Shown: positions 1 through 7,838, counted from the stretch's first letter. The stretch is DNA of 11,924 nt from Elusimicrobiota bacterium (GCA_023249695.1 JAHFCD010000015.1:1-11924), one strand, 5' to 3'. Translations and numbers: made by a program. The notes: generated by a model not told the origin, from the sequence alone.

Positions 1-336
1 AGTCAGCGGGTTCTTCTTCTCGACGGCGAGCGAACGCGCCATCAGCCGCGCGAATTCGTGCTCCGAGATGTCGCGCCCATCGACGGAGATCCGCTCGCGG
101 ACGGACAGGAGATGGGGCGAGACGTAGAGGCCCGTGCTGTAGCCCGCGGCGGACAGGACGGAGGCGAGAATCGCGCAGGTCGAGCCCTTGCCGTTGGTGC
201 CCGCGACGTGGACGGCGGGCACGGCCAGGTGCGGGTCGCCCAGCTCGGCCAGATGCGCGCGCACGCGGCCCAGCCCCAGCACGATCTTCGTCTCCTGGCG
301 CTCCTCCAGAACCGCGAGCGCGTCGGCGAAGATCAT
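1..336 (-). CDS. folC: Folylpolyglutamate synthase / dihydrofolate synthase, N-terminal part (cut by window edge)
   Basis: This is the first 112 codons of a Mur-ligase-family enzyme that adds glutamate to folates (or to dihydropteroate) using ATP in the cytoplasm. Translating the minus strand from 336 gives a frame open to base 1. It contains the P-loop GTNGKGS at residues 46-52, preceded by VHVAG, and then GLYVSPHLLSVRERI at about 69-83, which is characteristic of FolC. The ATG (334-336) overlaps the murA stop in an ATGA arrangement, so the two genes are translationally coupled and probably share one transcript. The rest of the gene (family length about 400-430 residues) lies beyond the left edge. 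Which of the two activities dominates cannot be told from this part. Confidence 0.93.
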   Translation of the reverse strand, partial: MIFADALAVLEERQETKIVLGLGRVRAHLAELGDPHLAVPAVHVAGTNGKGSTCAILASVLSAAGYSTGLYVSPHLLSVRERISVDGRDISEHEFARLMARSLAVEKKNPLT

Positions 337-1586
337 TTCTGCCGCTCGAGGCGGGCGCCGGCTCCGGACAGCTTGGCTTCCACCGTCTCGTAGCCGCGAT
401 CGATGTGGTAGACGCGGGCGATGGTGGTGCGGCCCTTGGCCGCCAGCCCCGCCACCAGCAGCGCCGCGCCCGCGCGGATGTCGGAGGCCATGATCGGCGC
501 GCCCGACAGCTGCTCCTGGCCCGCGACGACGGCGGTGCGGCCCGACACGGCGATCTGCGCGCCCATGCGGCCGAGCTCGGCGGCGTGCAGGAACCGGTTC
601 TCGAAGACCGTCTCCGTTACTTTCGCGAAGCCGGTGCACAAGGTCATCAACGCCATCCACGGAGCCTGAAGGTCGGTCGGAAAGCCGGGGTGCGGCTTCG
701 TGACGATCGCCAGCGCTTTGGGCCGCCGGTCCATCGACAGCTCGATGAAGCCCCGGCCCGTCTTGATCTTCGCGCCGGCCTTCTTCAGAGCGGAGAGGAC
801 CGCGGTGAGATGCGACGCCTCGGCGCCGAGAAGCTTCACGCGGCCGCGCGCCGCGGCGCAGGCGAGCAGGAAGGTCCCCGCCTCGATGCGGTCCGGGATG
901 ACGCGGTGGCGCGCGCCGCTCAGCTTCGCCTTGCCCTCGATCGTGACGGTCGCCGTGCCGGCGCCGTGGATCTTCGCCCCGAGCCGTCCCAGGAACACGC
1001 CGAGGTCCGCCATCTCCGGCTCCTGCGCCGCGTTCTTGATGGTCGTCTTGCCGACGGTGGCCGCCGCGGCCATCATCAGATTTTGGGTGGCGCCCACGCT
1101 CGGGAATCTCAGCTTGATCGTGACGGGATTGAGCTTGGGGGCCGACATGATGATGTCGCCGTGGTCGGCGATGCGGCGCGCGCCCATCGCCTCGAAGCCC
1201 TTCAGGTGGATGTCGATCGGCCTCAGGCCGATCGCGCAGCCGCCGGGGATCGGCACGCGCACGAGGCCGAAGCGGGCGAGCAGGGGGCCCGCGGCCAGCA
1301 CCGAGGCGCGCATCTGCTTGACGATCTCATACGGGGCCTGGGTCTTCAGAGATCCCGTCGCGAGCACGCTGACGGTCGAGCCCGACACGACGACCTTCTT
1401 GCCGAGGCTTTCGAGCAGGCGGAAGGTGGTGCGCAGGTCGCGCAAGGTCGCGGGCACGTTCTCGATGACGCACGGCTCATCGGTCAGCAAAGTCGCGATC
1501 AGGATCGGGAGGGCCGCGTTCTTCGCGCCGCTCACCTTGATGGTCCCGTTGAGGGGTTTTCCGCCTTCGATGACGAGCTTATCCAT
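333..1586 (-). CDS. murA: UDP-N-acetylglucosamine 1-carboxyvinyltransferase (MurA)
   Basis: MurA catalyses the first committed step of peptidoglycan synthesis: transfer of enolpyruvate from PEP to UDP-GlcNAc in the cytoplasm. The 417-residue length matches the family (E. coli 419). Visible landmarks are the N-terminal SGAKNAALP with Lys22 and Asn23, the loop PGGCAIGLRP carrying the PEP-binding Cys117 (the fosfomycin target in E. coli numbering C115), Arg93 and Arg122, and FPTDLQ with Asp305 as the general-base position. Having Cys rather than Asp at 117 predicts fosfomycin sensitivity at the target level; this is inference. The start at 1584-1586 is the family start (MDKLVIEGGKPL). No Shine-Dalgarno sequence is evident before it. 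It is separated from prmC by 98 bases with two hairpins and overlaps folC by 4 bases. Confidence 0.97.
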   Translation of the reverse strand: MDKLVIEGGKPLNGTIKVSGAKNAALPILIATLLTDEPCVIENVPATLRDLRTTFRLLESLGKKVVVSGSTVSVLATGSLKTQAPYEIVKQMRASVLAAGPLLARFGLVRVPIPGGCAIGLRPIDIHLKGFEAMGARRIADHGDIIMSAPKLNPVTIKLRFPSVGATQNLMMAAAATVGKTTIKNAAQEPEMADLGVFLGRLGAKIHGAGTATVTIEGKAKLSGARHRVIPDRIEAGTFLLACAAARGRVKLLGAEASHLTAVLSALKKAGAKIKTGRGFIELSMDRRPKALAIVTKPHPGFPTDLQAPWMALMTLCTGFAKVTETVFENRFLHAAELGRMGAQIAVSGRTAVVAGQEQLSGAPIMASDIRAGAALLVAGLAAKGRTTIARVYHIDRGYETVEAKLSGAGARLERQK

Positions 1587-1628
1587 GGGGAAGTGAATTT
1601 ACCATTTCCTGAAAGCTCTGAGGATTTC

Positions 1629-1665
1629 CGAAAATGCTTTCGTGTCGGACCCCTCCGGGTCCGAC
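1629..1665 (-). promoter_or_regulatory. Two tandem hairpins in the prmC-murA spacer
   Basis: A perfect 9-bp stem (1644-1652 with 1657-1665, loop ctcc) is followed in transcription direction by a 5-bp stem (1629-1633 with 1638-1642). Neither is followed by a proper U-run, so a classical intrinsic terminator is not supported. They could act as a weak terminator, an attenuator or an RNA-processing site between prmC and murA. Confidence 0.4.
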
Positions 1666-1684
1666 GGACCGCGCGAGCCCGAGC

Positions 1685-2538
1685 CTAAGCCGGCAGCGAG
1701 CCGAACGCGAAACGCTCGAGGCCCTGCGCGTCCTTCTTGACGCTGACGCCCTGAAGCCCCGCCGCGGCGAACAGCTTGGCGACGGCCGGCCCCTGCTTCG
1801 AGCCGATTTCCATCCCGAGGATGCCGCCGGGCTTGAGCAGCTTCGGCGCCATCAAGGTGATCGCGCGCACGGCGTCGAGCCCGTCCTTGCCCCCGTCGAG
1901 CGCCATGCGGGGCTCCTTGAGCACCTCGGGCTCGAGATCGTCGAGCTCCTTGGTCGGGATGTAGGGCGGGTTCGAGACCATCAGGTCGGCCCAGCCCCGG
2001 AGCCCCTGCTTGTCGGAGAACAAGTCCTCGCGCACGAACCGGATGCGGTTGCCGACGTGGTGGGTGATCGCGTTTTTCTGGGCGAGGTCGAGCGCCGATT
2101 TCGACAGGTCGGTCGCGAAGATCGTCGCCGACGGCAGCAGCTGGGCCAGCGCGATCGCGATGCAGCCGGTGCCGGTGCCGATCTCGAGGATTTTCGGCGC
2201 CGCGGCCTTGGAGAGCTTGACCAGGCGCTCGCATTCGATGACGAGCTCCTCGGTCTCCGGGCGCGGGACCAGGGAATCGCGCGTGACCCGGATGTTGATG
2301 CCGAGAAAAGGCTGATGGCCGATGATGTAGGCGAGCGGTATGCGCTTGCCCCGCCACTTGATCCAATCCAGGAACTGGTGCGTCTCCTTGGCCGTCAGCG
2401 CGCGGGTTCCCTGCGTCACCGCGGTCAGGCGTCCGACCGCCAGCATCTCGGCCATGAGGAACTCGGCGTTGGCCTTCGGCTCGGGGACGCCGCGCTCGAT
2501 GAGATAGGCCTCGCCCTTCTGCAGGCACTCGGAGACGT

Positions 2539-2542
<4 letters not shown>
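1685..2542 (-). CDS. prmC: Peptide chain release factor N5-glutamine methyltransferase (PrmC/HemK)
   Basis: PrmC methylates the glutamine of the GGQ motif in release factors RF1 and RF2 using S-adenosylmethionine. The 285-residue protein has an N-terminal helical substrate-binding domain (about 1-85), the PRPETEEL segment at 93-100, SAM-binding motif I ([10 protein letters not shown], 118-127) and the catalytic NPPY tetrapeptide at 191-194. The start codon is GTG (2540-2542), overlapping the prfA stop as GTGA, so translation is coupled to that of its substrate RF1. This prfA-prmC order is very common in bacteria. The stop is TAG at 1685-1687. Confidence 0.96.
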
Positions 2543-3591
<1,049 letters not shown>

Positions 3592-3616
3592 GATTTAGGG
3601 GGCCGTATAAAAGTAG

Positions 3617-3646
3617 CGGGCCCCGGCCATTTCTGGCCGGGGCCCG
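3617..3646 (-). terminator. Rho-independent terminator after rpmE
   Basis: A perfect 12-bp GC-rich stem (3617-3628 with 3635-3646, 6-base loop) lies between the rpmE stop and the prfA start. In the minus direction it is followed by CTACTTTTAT, a short T-rich stretch. Its position and strength fit termination of the rpmE transcript, possibly partial. Confidence 0.75.
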
Positions 3647-3662
3647 TTTCGGAGCGAGACCG

Positions 3663-4076
3663 CTAGTCCTTCTTGGCGGGCTTGTCCTTCTTGGGTCCGG
3701 CCGGCTTCTTCGCGTCCTTGTCTTCCTTCTTCACGGCCGTGGAGAGAACCTGCTCGCGCTTGGCCGTATGGCCGACGTGGACGAGGCGCTTGGTCTGCGT
3801 CGCCGCGACCTTGCGCTTGACGGTCTTGCCTTCCGACGCGACGAAGCGCTTCTTGAAGCGGTCGATGCGGCCGGCGGTGTCCATGACCTTCTGCTGTCCC
3901 GTGTAGAAGGGGTGGGAGAGAGCGGAGATGTCGAGCTTGACCATCGGGTAGGTCTTGCCGTCTTCCCAGACGACGGTGTCCTTGGCGATGACGGCCGAGC
4001 GGGTCAGGAAGCCTTTGTTGGCGGAGACGTCCTGGAACACGACGGTGCGATAGAGGGGGTGCAAGTTCTTCTTCAT
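3663..4076 (-). CDS. rpmE: Ribosomal protein bL31, type B, with Lys-rich C-terminal extension
   Basis: A large-subunit ribosomal protein that bridges the two subunits near the central protuberance. Residues 1 to about 85 match type B L31: MKKNLHPLYRTVVFQD at the start, YPMVKLDISALSHPFYTG at 43-60, then GRIDRFKKRF. There is no cysteine, so the zinc-binding C+ form is excluded; this is the C- form, elsewhere often zinc-repressed as a stand-in. Here it is the only L31 copy visible. The family is usually about 80-90 residues, but this protein continues to 137 with a highly basic tail (KKEDKDAKKPAGPKKDKPAKKD), probably disordered and RNA-binding. The start follows a near-consensus -10 hexamer by only 9 bases, with no Shine-Dalgarno sequence. 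Confidence 0.93.
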   Translation of the reverse strand: MKKNLHPLYRTVVFQDVSANKGFLTRSAVIAKDTVVWEDGKTYPMVKLDISALSHPFYTGQQKVMDTAGRIDRFKKRFVASEGKTVKRKVAATQTKRLVHVGHTAKREQVLSTAVKKEDKDAKKPAGPKKDKPAKKD

Positions 4077-4085
4077 GATGCGTTC

Positions 4086-4091
4086 AGTATA
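4086..4091 (-). promoter_or_regulatory. -10 hexamer of rpmE promoter
   Basis: On the minus strand TATACT lies 9 bases before the rpmE ATG. No convincing -35 is seen at 16-18 bases. Transcription would start within about 3 bases of the ATG, giving an almost leaderless mRNA. Confidence 0.5.
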
Positions 4092-4131
4092 GCAAATCTA
4101 GATGTTAATGGCTACTCCTTCGCACATCTGT

Positions 4132-4151
4132 GCCGGGCGCATGCGCCCGGC
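4132..4151 (-). terminator. Perfect 20-bp palindrome just after the DoxX gene
   Basis: A perfect inverted repeat centred between 4141 and 4142 (gccgggcgca / tgcgcccggc) begins 2 bases past the DoxX stop. The position suits a terminator for the regulator-DoxX unit, but no U-run follows and the loop would be short, so function is uncertain. Confidence 0.45.
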
Positions 4152-4153
4152 CC

Positions 4154-4549
4154 CTAATCCTTCCGGCTGAGGCTGAACCTCCCCCCGCCTTCGCAGGCGA
4201 TGAAGAAGAAAATGAAGCAGTAAACGACCGCGAGCTCGCCCTGGTTCACGGCCGGAAAGAATCCAGAATTGAACTGGAATTTCCAGTGGAATTGCGCATA
4301 GGCGACGGCCATGGTGCCGCTGCAGATGAAGGCCGCCCAGCGGGTCCGCAAGCCGAGCGCGATCATCAGCCCGCCGAAGAACTCGATGACGCCGCCGAAC
4401 CACATCTGGGAGCCGATCGTCATGGGGGGCATCTGCGCCGGCGCCAGCAGGCCGAACAGCTTCTGCGCGCCGTGGAAGGCGAACATCCAGCCGGACATGA
4501 AGCGCAGCGCGGCATAGGCGTAGTCCGAGAAATACCTGAGCTTGTTCAT
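4154..4549 (-). CDS. DoxX family membrane protein
   Basis: A 131-residue integral membrane protein of the DoxX family, with four predicted helices at about 10-33, 50-66, 71-88 and 104-119. Family signatures include FAFHGAQKLFG (23-33), the FGGVIEFFGGLMIALGLRTRWAA stretch in the middle, and VNQGELAVVYCFIFFFIACEGGGRFSLSR at the end. Family members are linked to respiratory or thiol redox processes in some bacteria, but no specific reaction can be assigned here. It starts 7 bases after the response regulator stop and so could share its mRNA. However, a perfect TATAAT overlapping that stop, 6 bases before this ATG, suggests its own leaderless promoter. Confidence 0.88.
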   Translation of the reverse strand: MNKLRYFSDYAYAALRFMSGWMFAFHGAQKLFGLLAPAQMPPMTIGSQMWFGGVIEFFGGLMIALGLRTRWAAFICSGTMAVAYAQFHWKFQFNSGFFPAVNQGELAVVYCFIFFFIACEGGGRFSLSRKD

Positions 4550-4555
4550 CCGGCG

Positions 4556-4561
4556 ATTATA
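4556..4561 (-). promoter_or_regulatory. Consensus -10 hexamer overlapping the regulator stop codon
   Basis: The minus strand reads TATAAT with exactly 6 bases to the DoxX ATG, and the upstream gene's TAA stop lies inside the hexamer. No good -35 is present. If used, the mRNA would begin at or next to the ATG. Confidence 0.5.
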
Positions 4562-5720
4562 GAATAACTCTCTCGTTGAAGCGCGTCACGCCGAAGCACA
4601 GGAGGGAATCCTGGGCCAGCAGCCGCTCCTCGATGCGGTACTGGAGGCCGTCGGTCTGCGTGTCCGGCGCCATCGGGAGCAGCGCGATGCGCTTCACCTC
4701 GGCGGCCGCGGCGAGATCCACGACCGTCTCCCAGGCGCCGTTGCCGATCGCGTCCTTCGAGGGCTCGTCGACCAGCGAGCGGCGGTAGCCGTGCAGGAGC
4801 AGGTCCGCGCCCTTGAAGAAATCCCGGAACTTCGCGTACTCGTGCTTGTTGAGCCTCGCCAGCTCGGGATGAATCTCATGCGCCGGGCAATAGACGATGC
4901 TGCGCCCCTGGAGCTCGATGCGGTACGCGAGGCAGGTTCCCGAGTGCTGGGTCAACCGGGTCACCGCCCGCACGCCCGTCTCCAACGCGAACTCGCCCTC
5001 GCGCTGGGGGTAGAGCAACGGCGTGCCGCGCGTGCCGTCGGGCAAGGTCGCGCAGATCGGCGGGGCCAGCCGCTGAAGCTGCGATTCGGAATCGTCGGGG
5101 CCGGCCAAGTTGACGCGCCCCCCCCGCCCGATCAGCAGGGCGCCGGCGGAGATGTCGCTGACGATGTCCGGGCGGCCGCGGCTGATCAGAAACCAGTTCA
5201 GCGGGAAGGTCTGGCTCTGCTTCTCGATGTATCCTTTGAGCCCCTTGCCGGCGTCGAAGAGCACCTGCAGCCCGGCCGTCTCCACGACGACGCAGCCGGG
5301 GAGGATCGTCACGACGATGGGCGGCGCCGGCGGCATCGGCGGCTCGACCGCCTCGGAAAGCCCCAGCATCCGGCCGATCGAGCCCGCGAACGCGCCCGGA
5401 TCGAACGGCTTGTGCAGGAAGAGATCGGCGCCGTAGCGCATCGCCGTCTGCTGGTCCTCGAGGTAATTCTTGGCCGTCAGGATCGCGATCTTGACGGCGC
5501 GCGTGGCCGGGTTGCTCTTGAGGGTCCGGCACGCGGTCAAGCCGTCCATCCCGGGCATCATGATGTCCAGGATGACCAGCTTCGGCTTGTTTTCCTGGAC
5601 GAGCTGCACGACGCCCGCCCCGCTCATGAAATGCGAGACGGCCAGGCCCCGTCCGCGAAGCAGCTCGCTCATCAGGTCGCCTACGCTCGGGTCGTCGTCG
5701 AAAATCAGGACATCGGCCAT
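4557..5720 (-). CDS. Response regulator: REC domain fused to a degenerate metallo-beta-lactamase-like domain
   Basis: Residues 1 to about 120 are a CheY-like receiver with the acidic pocket DDD at 8-10, phospho-acceptor Asp52 (LVILDIMMPGMDG), Thr82 and Lys104 (HKPFDP). A Pro-rich linker (126-134) leads to residues 135-387, which follow the order of REC-associated MBL-fold hydrolases: FDAGKGL (155-161) where DAGTGL is usual, FLISRGRPDIV where the HxHxDH motif belongs, GTCLAYRIELQGRSIVY (261-277), ADLLLHGY (305-312), NGAW (327-330) for the usual GHSTW, and LLPMAPD (347-353) for LFHHDP. Most metal ligands are replaced; Asp185, His259 and His310 remain. It is therefore probably a non-catalytic, ligand- or partner-binding output. 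No DNA-binding domain or neighbouring histidine kinase is seen. The start follows a good promoter by 8 bases, without a Shine-Dalgarno sequence. Confidence 0.85.
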   Translation of the reverse strand: MADVLIFDDDPSVGDLMSELLRGRGLAVSHFMSGAGVVQLVQENKPKLVILDIMMPGMDGLTACRTLKSNPATRAVKIAILTAKNYLEDQQTAMRYGADLFLHKPFDPGAFAGSIGRMLGLSEAVEPPMPPAPPIVVTILPGCVVVETAGLQVLFDAGKGLKGYIEKQSQTFPLNWFLISRGRPDIVSDISAGALLIGRGGRVNLAGPDDSESQLQRLAPPICATLPDGTRGTPLLYPQREGEFALETGVRAVTRLTQHSGTCLAYRIELQGRSIVYCPAHEIHPELARLNKHEYAKFRDFFKGADLLLHGYRRSLVDEPSKDAIGNGAWETVVDLAAAAEVKRIALLPMAPDTQTDGLQYRIEERLLAQDSLLCFGVTRFNERVIL

Positions 5721-5728
5721 ACCGACCT

Positions 5729-5757
5729 AGAGTAGCCCTCCTCCCGTCGGCTGTCAA
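5729..5757 (-). promoter_or_regulatory. Promoter of the response regulator gene
   Basis: On the minus strand a perfect TTGACA (5752-5757), a 17-base spacer and TACTCT (5729-5734) are seen. The -10 ends 8 bases before the ATG and there is no Shine-Dalgarno sequence, so the transcript would be leaderless or nearly so. Confidence 0.65.
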
Positions 5758-5780
5758 TGCCCGCGACGGCCGGCGGGACC

Positions 5781-5814
5781 GGCCCGCTCGCCCATCACGG
5801 CGGGCAGCCGGGCC
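5781..5814 (-). terminator. Imperfect GC-rich hairpin after the DUF2975 gene
   Basis: Arms 5781-5793 and 5802-5814 pair with about 10 of 13 positions and an 8-base loop, 8 bases beyond the DUF2975 stop. No U-run follows. It probably ends or stabilises the YdeI-DUF2975 mRNA upstream of the regulator's promoter. Confidence 0.4.
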
Positions 5815-5822
5815 GCTTCCTT

Positions 5823-6302
5823 CTAACGCCGAGGCCGAGCGACCGCGGCTCTCCCGATCTTTTTCTCGAACATCGCCGCCGCGGCGGCGACCGCCCCGGA
5901 GCCGAAGGCAATGAGGAGGCCCATGAAAACCCCGCCCGCGCGATCGTCGCTGTCGCCCAGCACGATGAAAAGTTCTCCGACCGCGACGAACCCGATAACG
6001 GCTAACGCGCAGAATTTCACGGTCCGCAGGGCTTTCACGGTCATCGGCGAGAACGCCTTATTTCGTCCGATGTCTCCCAACGCCTTGAAGGCCTGGAAGA
6101 GCGCCGTGAAAAATGGAATGGACGCGATGTACGCATACGCCAAAAAGGGATCCTTGAAATAGATCTCGAAGGGCGTCGCGTGCGCGTTTCGGCCTTCGAG
6201 ATGCGGCTCCCAAAGCAGGAAAGCGAGGGCGCCGAGGCCGATGAGCACGACGACCGCCTGAAGAACTAGCGCGGAGCTTTTTTTCATGGGCGATTTCATC
6301 AA
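5823..6302 (-). CDS. DUF2975 family membrane protein
   Basis: About 159 residues with four predicted membrane helices (about 11-31, 52-72, 92-112, 122-142). Its sequence style (KKSSALVLQAVVVLIGLGALAFLLWEPHLEGRNAHAT, then AYAYIASIPFFTALFQAFK) resembles DUF2975 proteins, whose function is unknown. They often pair with a small Cro/C1-type regulator, but none is next to this gene. The furthest start is TTG at 6300-6302; ATG at 6297-6299 or the next in-frame ATG (MKKSSAL) is equally likely. A GGAGGAGG stretch at 6311-6318 gives better spacing for the TTG. It lies 30 bases downstream of the YdeI-domain gene, so the two are probably co-transcribed. Confidence 0.75.
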   Translation of the reverse strand: MMKSPMKKSSALVLQAVVVLIGLGALAFLLWEPHLEGRNAHATPFEIYFKDPFLAYAYIASIPFFTALFQAFKALGDIGRNKAFSPMTVKALRTVKFCALAVIGFVAVGELFIVLGDSDDRAGGVFMGLLIAFGSGAVAAAAAMFEKKIGRAAVARPRR

Positions 6303-6332
6303 TCCATTGTCCTCCTCCGGCGGTCCCGCCGA

Positions 6333-6584
6333 TCACCTATGAGGACAGCCCGGCCAACAGCACGGCCGGCGCATGCCTTTGCGCATCTTATCGAGGCCGA
6401 CGGCGACACGGCGCCTTCGCGTCTCATCCTTCTTGGCGGAGGTCACCCAGCAGATCCACTCGTTGCGCGCAAGCGGCGTAATATCCGCCCAGGCGCTTCT
6501 CACGGCGGCGTCGGACGCGATCGCTTCACGCAAATCCGCCGGTAGACGATGCGCCTCGCGAGAAGTTGATTTAGATTTTGTCAT
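6333..6584 (-). CDS. Stand-alone YdeI/OmpD-associated C-terminal domain protein
   Basis: An 83-residue protein matching the C-terminal helical module of YdeI/OmpD-associated proteins. Its core LPADLREAIASDAAVRSAWADITPLARNEWICWVTSAKKDETRRRRVAVGLDKM fits the family pattern of a helix pair followed by an Arg-rich TRxRR segment. Full-length relatives have an extra N-terminal domain that is absent here. In E. coli YdeI has been tied to resistance to cationic peptides and stress; whether that applies is unknown. The end carries an unusual Cys-rich tail, RRPCCWPGCPHR. It is the first gene of a likely two-gene unit with DUF2975, and is divergent from the small membrane protein gene 127 bases away. 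Confidence 0.72.
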   Translation of the reverse strand: MTKSKSTSREAHRLPADLREAIASDAAVRSAWADITPLARNEWICWVTSAKKDETRRRRVAVGLDKMRKGMRRPCCWPGCPHR

Positions 6585-6675
6585 TTCCTTGCATAAAGGC
6601 TCGCGACGAGAGGTCCATTGGCGGCACCGGAGCGCAATATACCGTATTCGGCGTGTTCCGCATCGGCGATCGGCC

Positions 6676-6705
6676 TTGATAGCCGCACACGACCTGCGCT
6701 AGACT
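6676..6705 (+). promoter_or_regulatory. Promoter of the small membrane protein gene
   Basis: TTGATA (6676-6681), an 18-base spacer and TAGACT (6700-6705) lie upstream, with 6 bases to the ATG at 6712. The same close -10-to-start spacing recurs elsewhere in the window, which supports both this promoter and the gene. Confidence 0.5.
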
Positions 6706-6711
6706 TTCAAA

Positions 6712-6951
6712 ATGGAATGCGGAACCATCCTCATGGCGCGCCTCCCGGAACAGCTTCGATGGGCGGCGGCTCTCTTGGCGGGTCTGGGATTTCTCGGAAG
6801 CCTTGGCTTGCTCCTCCTGTACCGCTCCCTCCCGTCGACGACGGGCCGCGCGCGCAAGATCAGAGTGGGCCTCTCGGTTGGAGTCGCCGTCCTGGTGATC
6901 CTCTGCCTCAGCGGGGCGATCGGCGCGGCCTGGATTTCTCGGCGTTCCTGA
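6712..6951 (+). CDS. Small two-helix membrane protein, unknown function
   Basis: A 79-residue frame with two clear hydrophobic helices: about 13-33 (RWAAALLAGLGFLGSLGLLLLY) and about 49-72 (RVGLSVGVAVLVILCLSGAIGAAW), separated by a basic loop (TTGRARKIR). I do not recognise a family. Support for it being real comes from the promoter-like TTGATA-18-TAGACT with 6 bases to the ATG, the membrane-protein composition, and the absence of any competing gene on either strand. It is the only plus-strand gene before the insertion sequence, divergent from the YdeI-domain gene and convergent with the DUF2071-like gene. An attC-like sequence begins at its stop, so it could be a cassette in reverse orientation. 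Confidence 0.55.
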   Translation: MECGTILMARLPEQLRWAAALLAGLGFLGSLGLLLLYRSLPSTTGRARKIRVGLSVGVAVLVILCLSGAIGAAWISRRS

Positions 6952-6952
6952 A

Positions 6953-7005
6953 AACCGTCTCGAGACACCGCCCTCCCGACCCGCCGCCTCGAACCCTGGT
7001 TAGGC
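6953..7005. repeat. Degenerate attC-like site between convergent genes (candidate)
   Basis: Plus-strand GTTAGGC at 6999-7005 matches the integron R' consensus GTTRRRY perfectly. Read on the minus strand it is GGCCTAAC, the same octamer found at the start of the attC-like site at 9212-9292. It overlaps the TAA stop of the DUF2071-like gene. The opposite arm is weak (aacc at 6953-6956, cgag at 6961-6964 pairing with ctcg at 6988-6991), so this is at best a decayed site. Confidence 0.3.
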
Positions 7006-7806
7006 CGGGCTGCCCGTTCCCAACCGCGTCGGAGGCAAATGGATGTCGAACTGGATTTCGGGACACATGAATATCGAATGCGGCCGCAGCATCTCCTCCT
7101 TCGACATGAGGCCCAGGCGTTCATAGAGGCTGTAGTAAAGGTCGTCCGCGATCCCCTTCGTGCATTCCATTTCTTTATGCCAAATCTCGTAGGTTCCAAT
7201 CCTTCCGTCGAGCCCGCGGTAGTACCCGCGAACAGGGTGCGTGAGGATCAGCTTCATTTCATCCAATGACTTGAAGCCGGGCATCAGCTCGATGGGTTCG
7301 CCGGTGTCGCGAAGACGCGTTCTTCCCGAGCACCATTCCGATTCGAAGTCGTAGCGATAGCTCTCGTAGCGCTTCAAGGCGGGGCTATAGCGGCAATCGA
7401 CGCAATAGCGGGTATAGTGCCACGGGATTTTCCAGAGGAGCCGGGGAAGATGAACCAGCGGCGACCCCAGATTGGTTCCAAAGAACCACACGGCGTGCTG
7501 GCCGGTTTTCCGGTCGATGACATAGGCGCGATGGTTCGTCTGATAAAAAGAGAATTTGAGCCAAGGCGCCAGGCGCGGAAAATTGAAATCGAGATCCAGG
7601 AAGGGGACGACGCTGACGAAAGAGCGCGGGCCTTCGCCGGTTTCGAATTTGGCGATTTCAAAGTGCTCCCGAGGAATGATCGCTTCGAGGCGCTCCGTCG
7701 GGACGCCGTAGTTGATCAGACTGAAATGCCGCAGCACGGTCGTCGCCTCCAGCCATCCGGGGCGAGGCCGCTCGAGGCGCTGTCGAAAGATTGCGCGCGT
7801 ATCCAT
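7000..7806 (-). CDS. DUF2071-like protein (YqjF/COG3361 type)
   Basis: A soluble 268-residue protein of uncertain function. Its order of motifs resembles DUF2071 proteins, whose fold is related to acetoacetate decarboxylase: LRHFSLINYGVPTERLEAIIP near residues 25-45, SFVSVVPFLDLDF, then TNHRAYVIDRKTGQHAVWFFGTNLGSPLVHLPRLLWKIPWHY around 109-151. No catalytic lysine can be assigned with confidence. The start at 7804-7806 is preceded by GGGGGTGG (7808-7815), a usable Shine-Dalgarno sequence. It is the last gene of a three-gene run with the methyltransferase and GNAT genes (32-base gap upstream). Its TAA stop lies within an attC-like core. Confidence 0.68.
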   Translation of the reverse strand: MDTRAIFRQRLERPRPGWLEATTVLRHFSLINYGVPTERLEAIIPREHFEIAKFETGEGPRSFVSVVPFLDLDFNFPRLAPWLKFSFYQTNHRAYVIDRKTGQHAVWFFGTNLGSPLVHLPRLLWKIPWHYTRYCVDCRYSPALKRYESYRYDFESEWCSGRTRLRDTGEPIELMPGFKSLDEMKLILTHPVRGYYRGLDGRIGTYEIWHKEMECTKGIADDLYYSLYERLGLMSKEEMLRPHSIFMCPEIQFDIHLPPTRLGTGSPA

Positions 7807-7838
7807 ACCACCCCCGGCCGCTCGCCTTCGCGCCGGCG

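Noticed and set aside
405..1688. Long open frame on the plus strand opposite murA
   Set aside because: It is antisense to a well-supported murA, with Arg/Asp/Ala-rich low-complexity composition and no recognisable motif; long antisense frames are expected at this GC content.
1599..2528. Long alternative minus-strand frame within prmC
   Set aside because: It overlaps prmC in another frame and is Arg/Gly/Pro-rich with no domain; prmC carries the NPPY and SAM motifs.
6000..6015. gctaacgc inside the DUF2975 gene as an attC core
   Set aside because: No matching partner arm was found and it lies within coding sequence.
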